Shown one piece after another: positions 5,679-12,934 of a stretch of DNA of 23,042 bases. Location: positions 1 to 23,042 of IMG/VR virus record IMGVR_UViG_3300036768_000068, one strand, 5' to 3'. Below the pieces are notes generated by a model that was not told where the DNA came from, ran no database searches, and worked only from the letters and a program-made list of their open reading frames with translations. Numbering within the stretch: the stretch's first letter is position 1; every line of letters begins with the position of its first letter. This DNA is from a virus. A program made the translations under genes and the position numbers.

Positions 5679-7610
5679 ATGGCGCGCATCGTTGTACCTA
5701 AACCCATCACCATAGATTTTGAAACCAAGGCCATCGACGACAGGCCGCGATACCCACCGGAGCCGGTGGGTGTAAGCATCGGGTATCCAGGGCGCAAGGC
5801 TCGCTACTACGCATGGGGGCACCCGGTTAATAACAACTGCGACAAGCGGGCCGGTGTACAGGCCCTGCGTGAAGCCTACACGGCTCACCTCAAGGGCGCT
5901 CATTTGCTACACCACAATGGCAAGTTCGACATTGACGTAGCGCAGACCCACATGGATGTGGGGGATATTGCATTGGATCCGCTGCGATGTCACGACACTC
6001 AGTTTCTGCTGTTCCTACTTGACCCGCACAGTTTCTCGCTAGCGCTCAAACCTTCGGCCGAGAAGTTCTTGGGCATACCGCCGGACGAGCAGGATGCAGT
6101 GCGCGATTGGCTGATCGAGCATCAAAAGCAACTCAAAGTGGACGGGCTGTTGCCGCAGCATGTCCGCATCACCGCTGTCAATTTCGGCGCCTACATATGC
6201 CTAGCCCCGGGCGACTTGGTGGGTCGGTACGCGGTTGGCGACATTGTGCGCACTCACAAGCTGTTCGTGCACCTGTACCCGTTGATGATCGAAGCCAACA
6301 TGCAGGCCGCCTACCAACGTGAGCAGAGACTGGTCCCCATATTGCTTGCCAATGAGCGCCAAGGTATGCGGTGCGACCTAGCGGGATTGGAGCGCGACCT
6401 GCCTATGTACGAAGCCGCCATGGGGAAGGCCGAACAGTGGCTGCGTAAGCGGCTCAAAGCACCAGATTTGGATTTCAACAAGGACCGCGAGCTAGCCGAC
6501 GCTTTGGACAAGGCCGGCATAGTGACCGAGTGGACGCTGACTGCCACAGGTCTCAAGTCGGTCAACAAAAAGAACCTCAAGCCCTCGCACTACAAAGACC
6601 CCAAAGTGTTCCAGGTACTGGGCTATCGCAACAAGCTGGAAACCTGTGTCAGCACCTACTATAAGCCCTGGTTGCGCACCGCCTCAGCTACCGGGGGCAT
6701 TCTGCACGCCGGCTGGAACCAAACGCGCAATGACAAGGACGCCGGGACTCGCACCGGCCGCTTGTCGAGCAGCCCCAATTTCATGGCCGTGGCCAAGTCG
6801 TTCGAGGACAAGGGGGACGGGTGGACGCATCCCGACTTCATAGACTTACCGCACCTGCCGCTCATGCGCAAGTATCTGTTACCGGACGCTAGGAACCACG
6901 TATGGGGACGGCGCGACTACAACCAGCAGGAGCTGCGCATACTGGGCCACTTTGAAGATGGCGAGCTCATGCACGCTTACCGGGCCAATCCTCGCCTGGA
7001 CGTCCACGCCTTCGTGCAGCAAGCCATCAAGGAGTTACTGGGTATCGAGCTGCCCCGCACTCCAGTCAAGACTCTGAATTTCGGGCTCATCTACGGCCAA
7101 GGGATTGCGTCGATGGCCGAGAAGCTCAACAGGTCGGTGGACGAAGTGCAGAAAGCACGGCAGGCTCAGTTCGCGGCGTTGCCGGGTTTGAAAGAGCTGG
7201 ACAATCTCATCAAGCAGCGCGGCAAAACTGGGCAGCCTATTACCACTTGGGGTGGTCGCGTGTATTATGCAGAAGAGCCCAAAGTGATCGACGGCCGGTT
7301 GCGCACATTTGAGTACAAGCTGCTAAACTACCTCATTCAGGGGTCAGCGGCTGATTGCACCAAAGAGGCACTGGTCAGGTACCATGACGCAGGCTACGGG
7401 GATGCCCGCTTCGTAGTGACTGTGCATGACGAAATCAACATCAGCGCGCCCAAGGGCGCATTCAAGCGTGAAATGCTGCGCTTGCGCGATATCATGATGT
7501 CCGTGGAGTTTGATGTGCCCATGATGTCTGACGCGGAGTACGGCCCCAACTGGGCTGAGATGACCACCCTCAAAGAGCCAGCGCCCGATCTGTCTCGCTG
7601 GGGTGTTTGA
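5679..7610 (+). CDS. Family A DNA polymerase with 3'-5' exonuclease domain
   Basis: The replicative polymerase of this phage. At 643 residues it lacks a 5'-nuclease domain, like T7-type enzymes. Exonuclease motifs are intact: Exo I D13-x-E15 (TIDFETK), Exo II N80...D84 (NGKFD) and Exo III Y184...D188 (YAVGD). Polymerase motif A is RRDYNQQELRI with D413; motif B is RTPVKTLNFGLIYG with K464, F468 and Y472; motif C is VTVHDEI with H583-D584. Phe at the 468 position corresponds to the residue that discriminates against dideoxynucleotides in E. coli Pol I. GGAG at about 5671-5674 precedes the ATG. If the phage uses hydroxymethyl-dUTP, this enzyme would incorporate it opposite A. The stop is 25 nt before the Cas4-like nuclease. 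Confidence 0.95.
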   Translation: MARIVVPKPITIDFETKAIDDRPRYPPEPVGVSIGYPGRKARYYAWGHPVNNNCDKRAGVQALREAYTAHLKGAHLLHHNGKFDIDVAQTHMDVGDIALDPLRCHDTQFLLFLLDPHSFSLALKPSAEKFLGIPPDEQDAVRDWLIEHQKQLKVDGLLPQHVRITAVNFGAYICLAPGDLVGRYAVGDIVRTHKLFVHLYPLMIEANMQAAYQREQRLVPILLANERQGMRCDLAGLERDLPMYEAAMGKAEQWLRKRLKAPDLDFNKDRELADALDKAGIVTEWTLTATGLKSVNKKNLKPSHYKDPKVFQVLGYRNKLETCVSTYYKPWLRTASATGGILHAGWNQTRNDKDAGTRTGRLSSSPNFMAVAKSFEDKGDGWTHPDFIDLPHLPLMRKYLLPDARNHVWGRRDYNQQELRILGHFEDGELMHAYRANPRLDVHAFVQQAIKELLGIELPRTPVKTLNFGLIYGQGIASMAEKLNRSVDEVQKARQAQFAALPGLKELDNLIKQRGKTGQPITTWGGRVYYAEEPKVIDGRLRTFEYKLLNYLIQGSAADCTKEALVRYHDAGYGDARFVVTVHDEINISAPKGAFKREMLRLRDIMMSVEFDVPMMSDAEYGPNWAEMTTLKEPAPDLSRWGV

Positions 7611-7634
7611 AACCAAGCCAACGAGGAGAATGCC

Positions 7635-8384
7635 TTGTCACCCAAGAAAGCCATCCCTATCAAACCGCTCACCAGTTGGTCGTTCAGCCGTTACAGCGAC
7701 TGGCGCACTTGCCCGCTAAAGGCCAAGCTCAAACACATCGACAAGATCAACGAGCCGCCCAATCCGGCCATGCAGCGCGGCACCGACATACACCAGATGG
7801 CGGAGCGGTACATCAAAGGTATGTTGCCACGATTGCCTGCGGAGTTGTCGAAGTTCAAGACCGATTTCGCAGACCTGCGCAAACGTTACAAGGCCAAGAA
7901 GGAGCCTGTAATTGTCGAGGAGCAGTGGGCCTTCACTTCCACATGGGAGATAACCAGGTGGGACGATTGGACCAATTGCTGGCTGCGCATTAAGCTAGAC
8001 GTCGCGCACTATGACGGCAACAAGTTGTACAAGACCGACTGGAAGACCGGCAAATACAGCGACTACAAATTGGCGGAGTACAACGAGCAGTTAGAGCTGT
8101 ACGCATTGGCGGCCCTCTTGATGAGTGAGCGCGAGGATGTCGTGGTGGTGCCGCGTATTGGTTGGCTGGACGAGGGGTTCTACACCCGCATCACTGACAA
8201 GACCGGGGACAATGTGGAATTCACGAAGGCCGACGAAGGCCGATTGAAGAAGGAGTGGCTCAAGCGGGTCAACCCGATGATGAAGGATACCCGCTTCGCT
8301 CCCAAGCCCAATGCTACTTGCAAGTGGTGTTTCTATGGCCAGGCCGGTAAGGCCAAGGGCGGTCCCGGTCTTTGCCAGTACTGA
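7635..8384 (+). CDS. Cas4/RecB-like PD-(D/E)XK exonuclease with four-Cys cluster
   Basis: A predicted DNA exonuclease for recombination or replication-fork processing. The 249-residue product shows the RecB-family motif series: QRGTDIHQMAERY (H53), IKLDVAHY (D122), the core TDWKTGK (D135, K137) and the helix YNEQLELYAL. Four cysteines, C26 (DWRTCPLK) and C229, C232, C247 at the C-terminus (CKWC...GLC), match the Cas4/AddB layout of one N-terminal and three C-terminal ligands for an Fe-S cluster. The start is TTG at 7635, with GAGGAG at 7623-7628; the ATG at 7630 is out of frame and the first in-frame ATG would remove C26 and part of the fold. Many phages encode such a protein beside polymerase and helicase; no CRISPR array is present. 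Confidence 0.88.
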   Translation: MSPKKAIPIKPLTSWSFSRYSDWRTCPLKAKLKHIDKINEPPNPAMQRGTDIHQMAERYIKGMLPRLPAELSKFKTDFADLRKRYKAKKEPVIVEEQWAFTSTWEITRWDDWTNCWLRIKLDVAHYDGNKLYKTDWKTGKYSDYKLAEYNEQLELYALAALLMSEREDVVVVPRIGWLDEGFYTRITDKTGDNVEFTKADEGRLKKEWLKRVNPMMKDTRFAPKPNATCKWCFYGQAGKAKGGPGLCQY

Positions 8385-8407
8385 GCCAATCACAAGGAGA
8401 CTTGAGA

Positions 8408-9073
8408 ATGCTCGACGACACGACAACCATCATCGCCGCCACCTTCGTGCTATCTGTCACGGCCACGTTGTGGTTTACAAGCTGGCGTTATGAGCGCATT
8501 AAGAGCCGGCTGCCGACTAGCGTCACTAACATCATGCTGGACTTGGAAACTTTGGGCAAAGAGCCTGGTTGCAAGGTACTGAGTATAGGCGCAGCCGTTT
8601 TCGACGCTGGAGGCACGCGCAGTACGTTCTACGTCGAAGTAGCGCGCAACAAGGGGCAGGACATGCTGATTGAAGACCCAGACACGATTGAGTGGTGGGC
8701 TCGCCAGTCTGCCGAAGCCCGCACGTTGCTCAATACGCCCGACGATGAAAAAGTCACGTTGACCGCCGCCCTGATCGAGTTCAACAATTGGCTGCGCAGC
8801 GTGGCAGTAACTGACAGCAGGGGTAACTTGCAGGTGGCGATTTGGGGTAACGGGGCGGACTTCGACAACGCCATATTGGGGTACGCCTACAAAGCGGTGG
8901 ACGTTAAGCAGGCTTGGCCGTATTGGGCCAACCGCTGCTATCGCACGCTGAAAAGCTTAGCGCCGCGTGTCAGGATGGTGCGCACCGGCACTCCCCACCA
9001 CGCCCTCGATGACGCGGTGTCGCAGGCCGACCACGCTGCAGACATCATCGCGGAGCTGGGCCTGTGGGGCTGA
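8408..9073 (+). CDS. DEDDh 3'-5' exonuclease with N-terminal membrane anchor
   Basis: Predicted RNase T/DNA polymerase epsilon-like 3'-5' exonuclease (Rv2179c-like/DUF family). Catalytic residues are visible: D45 and E47 in IMLDLETLGK, the Asp of GNGADFDNAI, and His plus Asp in HHALDDAVSQA. IEWWARQS is typical of the phage branch. Before the nuclease domain there is a hydrophobic stretch at residues about 6-26 (TTIIAATFVLSVTATLWFTS) followed by WRYERIKSR, which reads as a single membrane-spanning segment with the nuclease on the cytoplasmic side. ATG 8408 is supported by AAGGAGA (8394-8400), so the hydrophobic segment is inside the gene as best called. The substrate could be RNA or DNA. It overlaps the GNAT gene by 10 nt. 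Confidence 0.83.
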   Translation: MLDDTTTIIAATFVLSVTATLWFTSWRYERIKSRLPTSVTNIMLDLETLGKEPGCKVLSIGAAVFDAGGTRSTFYVEVARNKGQDMLIEDPDTIEWWARQSAEARTLLNTPDDEKVTLTAALIEFNNWLRSVAVTDSRGNLQVAIWGNGADFDNAILGYAYKAVDVKQAWPYWANRCYRTLKSLAPRVRMVRTGTPHHALDDAVSQADHAADIIAELGLWG

Positions 9074-9435
9074 TAGAACGCTGGGTGGTTGGCGAAGGCG
9101 GGTTTATTGGCGAGGCGTCGCTGATAGAGTTGTCCGTGGACGAGCACCGCCGCTATAGCCGACGCGGACGCTTTATTTGCGAGCTGACTGACGTGTACGT
9201 GCACCCGCTTCGGCGGGGCCGAGGATGGGCTAGGGTTGTCGTCGAAGCAGCCTTGGACTACGCGGACGCTGAGGGCTGGGACGTGTTTTTGCGTGTCGTG
9301 ACCTACGGGAAGGACAGCCAGCGCGGCCCCCATCGGTTGGACGTCGAATCGTTGATAGCTTTCTACGGCCGCTTAGGTTTCGTGGGGCGCCGCGACGACC
9401 CTAGATGCATGGTGAGGCGTTGGCGTGCGTGTTGA
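9064..9435 (+). CDS. GNAT-family N-acetyltransferase
   Basis: Transfers an acetyl group from acetyl-CoA to an amine. The 123-residue product is a compact GNAT fold: ELTDVYVHPLRRGRGWARVV at about 40-59 is the acetyl-CoA-binding motif A (R-x-G-x-G/A), and LIAFYGRLGFVGR near the C-terminus is motif B. The start is GTG 9064 with GGAG at 9052-9055, overlapping the exonuclease gene. The substrate cannot be read from the sequence. In phages with 5-acetylaminomethyl-dU, an acetyltransferase finishes the modification, so this gene may belong functionally to the hypermodification island 4 kb downstream; alternatively it acts on a host protein, a small molecule or a toxin. Confidence 0.82.
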   Translation: MGLIERWVVGEGGFIGEASLIELSVDEHRRYSRRGRFICELTDVYVHPLRRGRGWARVVVEAALDYADAEGWDVFLRVVTYGKDSQRGPHRLDVESLIAFYGRLGFVGRRDDPRCMVRRWRAC

Positions 9436-9790
9436 AGCTAGCATCGAGGAGTGGGTGGCGCGCCAGGCGTGGGAGCGCTACGGGGTTCCGTCCATACACC
9501 TGGGCCTAGTGGGTAATACGGGGTGGCCGGACAGGCTGTTCATCTTGCCAGCCGGCCGCACTCTGTGGATCGAGTTCAAGCAACCGGGCGAGCCTTTGCG
9601 TAAGCGCCAAGAGCTGACCCGCGACATTTTGGAGTACAGGCACCATGACTACCAAACGCACGACAACCGAGAGACTGCCCTCACAGCCGTCAAAGCCGCG
9701 TTGGACTCCGCACAGCTACCAACGCAAGGCGGTCAAGTTTCTGCTGGAGCACGGCGCAGCCGCCCTGTTCCTCGACCCCGGCCTGGGTAA
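9425..9790 (+). CDS. VRR-NUC domain nuclease
   Basis: A predicted structure-selective endonuclease of the VRR-NUC (PD-(D/E)XK) superfamily, common beside phage helicases. The core is seen in GNTGWPDRLFIL (D36) and TLWIEFKQPG (E50, K52), followed by the helix with LRKRQELTRDIL and a final strand/helix HDYQTHDNRETALTAVKAALD. The start is GTG 9425, overlapping the GNAT stop by 11 nt. The conserved domain ends near residue 94; the remaining 28 residues (SAQLPTQGG...RPVPRPRPG) are low complexity and are encoded inside the helicase gene, which overlaps this frame by 146 nt. The tail may therefore be a by-product of the overlap. Confidence 0.85.
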   Translation: MRVEASIEEWVARQAWERYGVPSIHLGLVGNTGWPDRLFILPAGRTLWIEFKQPGEPLRKRQELTRDILEYRHHDYQTHDNRETALTAVKAALDSAQLPTQGGQVSAGARRSRPVPRPRPG

Positions 9791-11138
9791 GACCAGCATC
9801 GCCATAGCGGCTTGTAAGGTACTGCTGAAGGAGGGCGCCATGACGGGTGCGTTGGTGGTTGCACCTTTGCGGCCGGCGCACACTACTTGGCCCAGCGAAG
9901 TATCCAAGTGGGCCGACTTCGACGGCATCAAGCTCACCGTGCTGCACGGTGGCGATCTCATGCGCAAGGTGAAGGACGGCGCTGACATCTTCGTTATCAA
10001 CTACGAGGGGCTGGTTAAGTTGTTCGCCAGGCGCAAAGTTGGTAAGGTGTGGAAGTATGAGTTGACTGAGCTGGGCAAGGAGTTGATGAAGCGTGCGGAT
10101 ACCCTCATTTGGGACGAGTTGTCCAAGATGAAGAATCCCGCCAGCCTGCGTTATACGCTGGTTAAGCCATGGCTGCACAAGTTTGTGCGTCGTTGGGGTC
10201 TGACCGGGTCGCCTGCCAGCAATGGGTTGCTGGACTTGTTCGGTCAGTGTTACGTACTGGACGAGGGCAACGCTCTGGGCCCGTACATCACGCACTATCG
10301 TGCCGCCTTCTTTTTGCCCAACGACAACATGGGTTACACCTGGCGGCTGAAAGAAGGCGCTGAGAAGGCTATCTATGACAAGCTTCGACCCTTGGCGCTG
10401 CGGATGGACGCCGAAGACCATCTGAGCTTGCCGGTGCAGCTGGACATCCCCATTAAGCTGGACCTGCCCGCCGAAGCCCGTCGCGTGTACAACGAGCTGG
10501 AAGATGAGCTACTGACAATGGTGAATGGCGAGCTGGTCACAGCTGTCAACCAGGCGAGCGCGAGTAGTAAGTGCCGCCAGGTGTGTTCCGGCGCGCTGTA
10601 TCGTCACGTCATCGATCCCATCACCGGGGCGCCTAAGCAAGGGGACCGTGCGTGGGTCCGCCTTCATGACGAAAAGCTGGACGCCTTGGCGGAGCTAGTT
10701 GACGAGTTGCAGGGGCAGCAGTTGCTGGTGGCGTATGACTTCAACCACGATCTTGAACGCTTGCTTGAGCGTTTCCCCAATGTGCCGCACATCGGCGGTG
10801 GCGTGAGCGCTAAGCGTGGGGCGGAGCTTGAGCGCCGGTGGAACGCGGGCGAGCTTCCAATGATGTTTGCTCACCCAGCATCCGTGGGGCACGGCCTGAA
10901 TCTTCAGGCATCGCATGCCAATCACATAGCGTGGTTCACGCTTACTTGGGACTACGAGCTGTATGACCAGTTCAACCGTCGCCTGCGACGTCAGGGCAAC
11001 AAGGCCAGCCATCTCAGAGTGTATCACCTCGTGATGCGCGACACCGTCGAGGAGTCGGTGGCCTTCGCGCTGCGGCGCAAGTTCAAGACCCAGAAGCAGT
11101 TGCTCGACGCCCTGAAGTCCAAAAAGCGTCTTGATTGA
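9645..11138 (+). CDS. SNF2-like superfamily 2 helicase/ATPase
   Basis: A DNA-dependent ATPase acting in replication or recombination. The 497 residues carry motif Q-like HSYQRKAVKFLL, Walker A DPGLGKTS (K49), motif Ia VVAPLRPAHTTW, the Walker B-type motif IWDELSKMKN (D157-E158; DELS in place of DEAH), motif III LTGSPASNGLLDLF, and in domain 2 HGLNLQASHANHIAWF and QFNRRLRRQGNKA with the arginine finger of motif VI. The start is ATG 9645 with GGAG at 9631-9634; no other usual start lies between it and the first conserved residues. It overlaps the VRR-NUC gene by 146 nt. It is the last gene before the second regulatory region, suggesting the end of a transcription unit. Confidence 0.92.
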   Translation: MTTKRTTTERLPSQPSKPRWTPHSYQRKAVKFLLEHGAAALFLDPGLGKTSIAIAACKVLLKEGAMTGALVVAPLRPAHTTWPSEVSKWADFDGIKLTVLHGGDLMRKVKDGADIFVINYEGLVKLFARRKVGKVWKYELTELGKELMKRADTLIWDELSKMKNPASLRYTLVKPWLHKFVRRWGLTGSPASNGLLDLFGQCYVLDEGNALGPYITHYRAAFFLPNDNMGYTWRLKEGAEKAIYDKLRPLALRMDAEDHLSLPVQLDIPIKLDLPAEARRVYNELEDELLTMVNGELVTAVNQASASSKCRQVCSGALYRHVIDPITGAPKQGDRAWVRLHDEKLDALAELVDELQGQQLLVAYDFNHDLERLLERFPNVPHIGGGVSAKRGAELERRWNAGELPMMFAHPASVGHGLNLQASHANHIAWFTLTWDYELYDQFNRRLRRQGNKASHLRVYHLVMRDTVEESVAFALRRKFKTQKQLLDALKSKKRLD

Positions 11139-11156
11139 CTATTGCGCAAGAAGCCA

Positions 11157-11183
11157 TCAAAACGCATGCTAGAACAATTTTTG
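11157..11183 (+). repeat. 27-bp intergenic repeat, copy 2
   Basis: Partner of 1207-1233 (22 of 27 identical), placed 18 nt after the helicase stop. The core reads ACAATTTTTGT, keeping the dyad of copy 1 by a double change. No gene is seen in the 11139-11409 interval. Confidence 0.5.
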
Positions 11184-11273
11184 TCCAAGCCGCAAGTCAG
11201 GACTTGCTGACCTCATCAATCGTTGCGCTGGCGTGCGTCTAGTTGTTTTATGACAGAAGCGTGTCGTTGCGTT

Positions 11274-11316
11274 TTTGTAGGGGACTTCCCTACAAAGATC
11301 GGAAAGACCCTACAAA
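11274..11316 (+). promoter_or_regulatory. Three TTTGTAGGG half-sites upstream of promoter copy 2
   Basis: TTTGTAGGG (11274-11282) is followed after 5 nt by its perfect reverse complement CCCTACAAA (11288-11296), and the same half-site occurs a third time at 11308-11316. The first pair forms a 9-bp hairpin but has no T tract after it, so an operator or activator site just upstream of the -35 box (11332) is more likely than a terminator. It is absent from promoter copy 1. Confidence 0.5.
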
Positions 11317-11326
11317 TTGGTCGGGA

Positions 11327-11389
11327 TGCTATTGACTTGCGATCAAAGACGTCTCAGAATCCGTTTCACGGTGAACGCAACGCGCCGTA
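11327..11389 (+). promoter_or_regulatory. Sigma70-like promoter within the 63-bp duplicated regulatory element, copy 2
   Basis: TTGACT (11332-11337), a 17-bp spacer containing AGACGTCT (11347-11354), and CAGAAT (11355-11360), with the TTCAC-G-GTGAA dyad at 11365-11375. It differs from 1377-1439 only at 11384 (G for A). It should drive the unit from 11410 that includes the hypermodification genes. The conservation of spacer and start region, beyond the boxes, points to selection on a bound regulator as well as on RNA polymerase. Confidence 0.75.
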
Positions 11390-11409
11390 ACTCGACTAAG
11401 GAGCCAACA

Positions 11410-11739
11410 ATGCAAACGCTGAAGATTGAAATTGCCGAGAGCCAACAAGACTTGCTCGCTTTGCACATCAGCACCGGCCTGACCTTCCACTCTAACCATC
11501 GCGCCGCTGCGATGGAGCGCCTGGGTAATTCGCACGCTAGCTTGTTCGTAGACACCAAAGATGGCGTTTCTGGCTACTTCGTCAACGTGGTGGCGATTGA
11601 AGGCCAAGCCTGGCGCCAATGGGTCGCCAAAGAAGGTAACTTGGACTTCTGGCAAGCCGTCAACCGCATGGCGACTCTTGGCACTATGTCACTGAGCGAC
11701 TTCGCGTTGGCTCTGAGCGACATGCAGCAAATTTGCTGA
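11410..11739 (+). CDS. Unknown protein (109 aa), first gene after promoter copy 2
   Basis: ATG 11410 follows AAGGAG (11398-11403). The frame is open upstream to 11317, but that part overlaps the promoter element and is not expected to be translated. The product looks like a small alpha/beta domain: MQTLKIEIAESQQDLLALHI, then a His/Asn-containing stretch AAAMERLGNSHASLFVD, strands around GYFVNVVAIEGQAWRQWV and a C-terminal helix LSDFALALSDMQQIC. It has no visible catalytic motif. It does not resemble the gene at 1471, although the two share the same promoter element. Confidence 0.65.
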   Translation: MQTLKIEIAESQQDLLALHISTGLTFHSNHRAAAMERLGNSHASLFVDTKDGVSGYFVNVVAIEGQAWRQWVAKEGNLDFWQAVNRMATLGTMSLSDFALALSDMQQIC

Positions 11740-11754
11740 TAGTCTCAGTACAAG

Positions 11755-11772
11755 GGCCCCGGTGACGGGGCC
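11755..11772 (+). terminator. GC-rich hairpin with GTGA tetraloop
   Basis: GGCCCCG (11755-11761) and CGGGGCC (11766-11772) form a perfect 7-bp stem around GTGA, 15 nt after a stop codon. There is no T tract, so it may be a transcript-stabilising or pause structure rather than a full terminator. The rest of the 11740-11867 gap shows only a direct repeat of TTGCACTC (11789 and 11809). Confidence 0.45.
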
Positions 11773-11867
11773 GCGCCTTGCGCGCATGTTGCACTCTTTA
11801 CCCGACGCTTGCACTCCGCTAGACTTCCGCTTGCTGCTGACCGCAACCAGCAATCTAGGAGCCGACA

Positions 11868-12062
11868 ATGATCCACTTTGTAATCAGCACCCACAACGGC
11901 CGCAAGATAGCCGTGGCAGCGCCCGAAGGCGCCGTGATGTTCAAAGTCGCGAGTCTGTTGCAAACCCACTACGGCTGCAACGTCGCCATCTTGCAATTTA
12001 TTTCGGAGCTGGAGCACTCCGGCTATCGCGACAAGATCACGCTGGGTGAGGAGGTGCTGTGA
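11868..12062 (+). CDS. Small unknown protein (64 aa)
   Basis: ATG 11868 has TAGGAG about 8 nt upstream, and the stop TGA (12060-12062) shares a base with the next ATG. The product begins MIHFVISTHNGRKIAVAAPE and continues with a helix VMFKVASLLQTHYG and a strand NVAILQFI, which suggests a compact alpha/beta fold. No known family or motif is recognised. Overlap coupling with the following gene suggests that the two act together or need matched levels. Confidence 0.6.
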   Translation: MIHFVISTHNGRKIAVAAPEGAVMFKVASLLQTHYGCNVAILQFISELEHSGYRDKITLGEEVL

Positions 12063-12868
12063 TGTCCGCCGCCGTTTTTCGCGTCAAGGGGCAGTCCTAC
12101 ACCTGCATCCGCATCGCCGACAACCAGAATCAGGTCCACTTCATTCCCATGTCCAGCCTACAGATTGAGACGTTGGACGCGCGGGATTTCTACCGCAACT
12201 GGGAAGAATTCACCAGCTATCCGGTACGTCGCGCCGCGCAGCTGTACCTTAGTGCTGGCCAGTACCATGAAATTGCGCCCCAGGCTCGTGAGCACCTGGA
12301 GCGTATTGTGGCAGACCCCGCCACGGAGTATGACCCCGCTCGCATTTTCAACAACCCAACGAAGGAACCCGTCATGAACGCACGCGCCAAGCAACCCGCC
12401 ACCAGCAAGACCGGCAAGGCCAACGCCGCCCCGGCCAAGACCAAGGTGGGCGGTGCCGCCAATCCCGCCGCGACTTCCAAGACCAAGCCCGCCAACGGCA
12501 TGGACACGGTGGTGAGTCAGACCGTCGCTGCCAAGAAGGTGACTGCGGGCAAGCAAGCTGTCCCGAGCAAGACCGCAGCGCCCACCAAGTCGGCCGCCAA
12601 GGCCGTCCCGGGCAAGCAGGCCGCCCCGGGCAAGCAGGCCGCCCCGGTGGCGCGCACCGCTCCCAACGCCGATCAAAAGCTGAAGGTGGCGGAACCGGAC
12701 AAGCCCCGCCGTGGCGTCACCCAGGATTTCGTCAACGAAGCTGTCAAGCTCAAAACTTTCACCCGTCAACAGCTGCATGACGTGATGGTGGCGAAGGGTT
12801 ATGACAGCAAGGCCACCCGCATCAAGATCGCTGACTGCGTGTACTTCAAGGTATTCGTGGAAGCCTAA
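12062..12868 (+). CDS. Unknown two-part protein with Lys/Ala/Pro-rich linker (268 aa)
   Basis: ATG 12062 (TGATG overlap) follows GAGGAGG (12049-12055); GTG 12059 is an alternative. Residues 1-104 form one domain, with MSAAVFRVKGQSYTCIRI and a helical QAREHLERIVAD. Residues about 105-205 are a histone H1-like, low-complexity segment rich in Lys, Ala, Pro and Thr, with short repeats such as PGKQAAPGKQAAP. Residues about 215-268 form a small C-terminal domain (TQDFVNEAVKLKTFTRQQLH...GYDSKATRIKIADCVYF) that looks like a winged-helix or helix-turn-helix unit. Nucleic-acid binding is a fair guess from charge and shape but is not shown. An in-frame internal start is possible at 12374 (see separate entry). 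Confidence 0.7.
   Translation: MSAAVFRVKGQSYTCIRIADNQNQVHFIPMSSLQIETLDARDFYRNWEEFTSYPVRRAAQLYLSAGQYHEIAPQAREHLERIVADPATEYDPARIFNNPTKEPVMNARAKQPATSKTGKANAAPAKTKVGGAANPAATSKTKPANGMDTVVSQTVAAKKVTAGKQAVPSKTAAPTKSAAKAVPGKQAAPGKQAAPVARTAPNADQKLKVAEPDKPRRGVTQDFVNEAVKLKTFTRQQLHDVMVAKGYDSKATRIKIADCVYFKVFVEA
12361..12376 (+). promoter_or_regulatory. Possible internal ribosome binding site and in-frame start
   Basis: GAAGGA at 12361-12366 lies 7 nt before ATG 12374 (codon 105 of the surrounding gene), exactly where the N-terminal domain ends and the Lys/Ala-rich part begins. Translation from here would give a 164-residue protein starting MNARAKQPATSK, resembling the N-terminal style of the genes at 3489 and 4751. 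Either one gene makes two products, or two ancestral genes have fused. Confidence 0.4.
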
Positions 12869-12894
12869 ACCACGGACCTAGCCCTGCCAAGCAA

Positions 12895-12924
12895 GACCCC
12901 GGCCCAGGCCGGGGTCGCCATTTT
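12895..12924 (+). terminator. Strong hairpin with short T tract; candidate terminator
   Basis: GACCCCGGCC (12895-12904) and GGCCGGGGTC (12907-12916) are perfect inverted repeats 2 nt apart, followed by GCCATTTT. The stem is very GC-rich. The ribosome binding site of the next gene (GGAG at 12925-12928) follows at once, so the hairpin may also limit transcription into the hypermodification island. Confidence 0.6.
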
Positions 12925-12934
12925 GGAGCCGACG

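Noticed and set aside
9690-10421. 243-aa open frame on the - strand
   Set aside because: It is a shadow of the helicase gene, whose motifs are in the + frame.
12158-12778. 206-aa open frame on the - strand
   Set aside because: It is antisense to the Lys/Ala-rich gene; its Gly/Leu/Ala-rich repeats are the complement of that low-complexity DNA, and it has no ribosome binding site.
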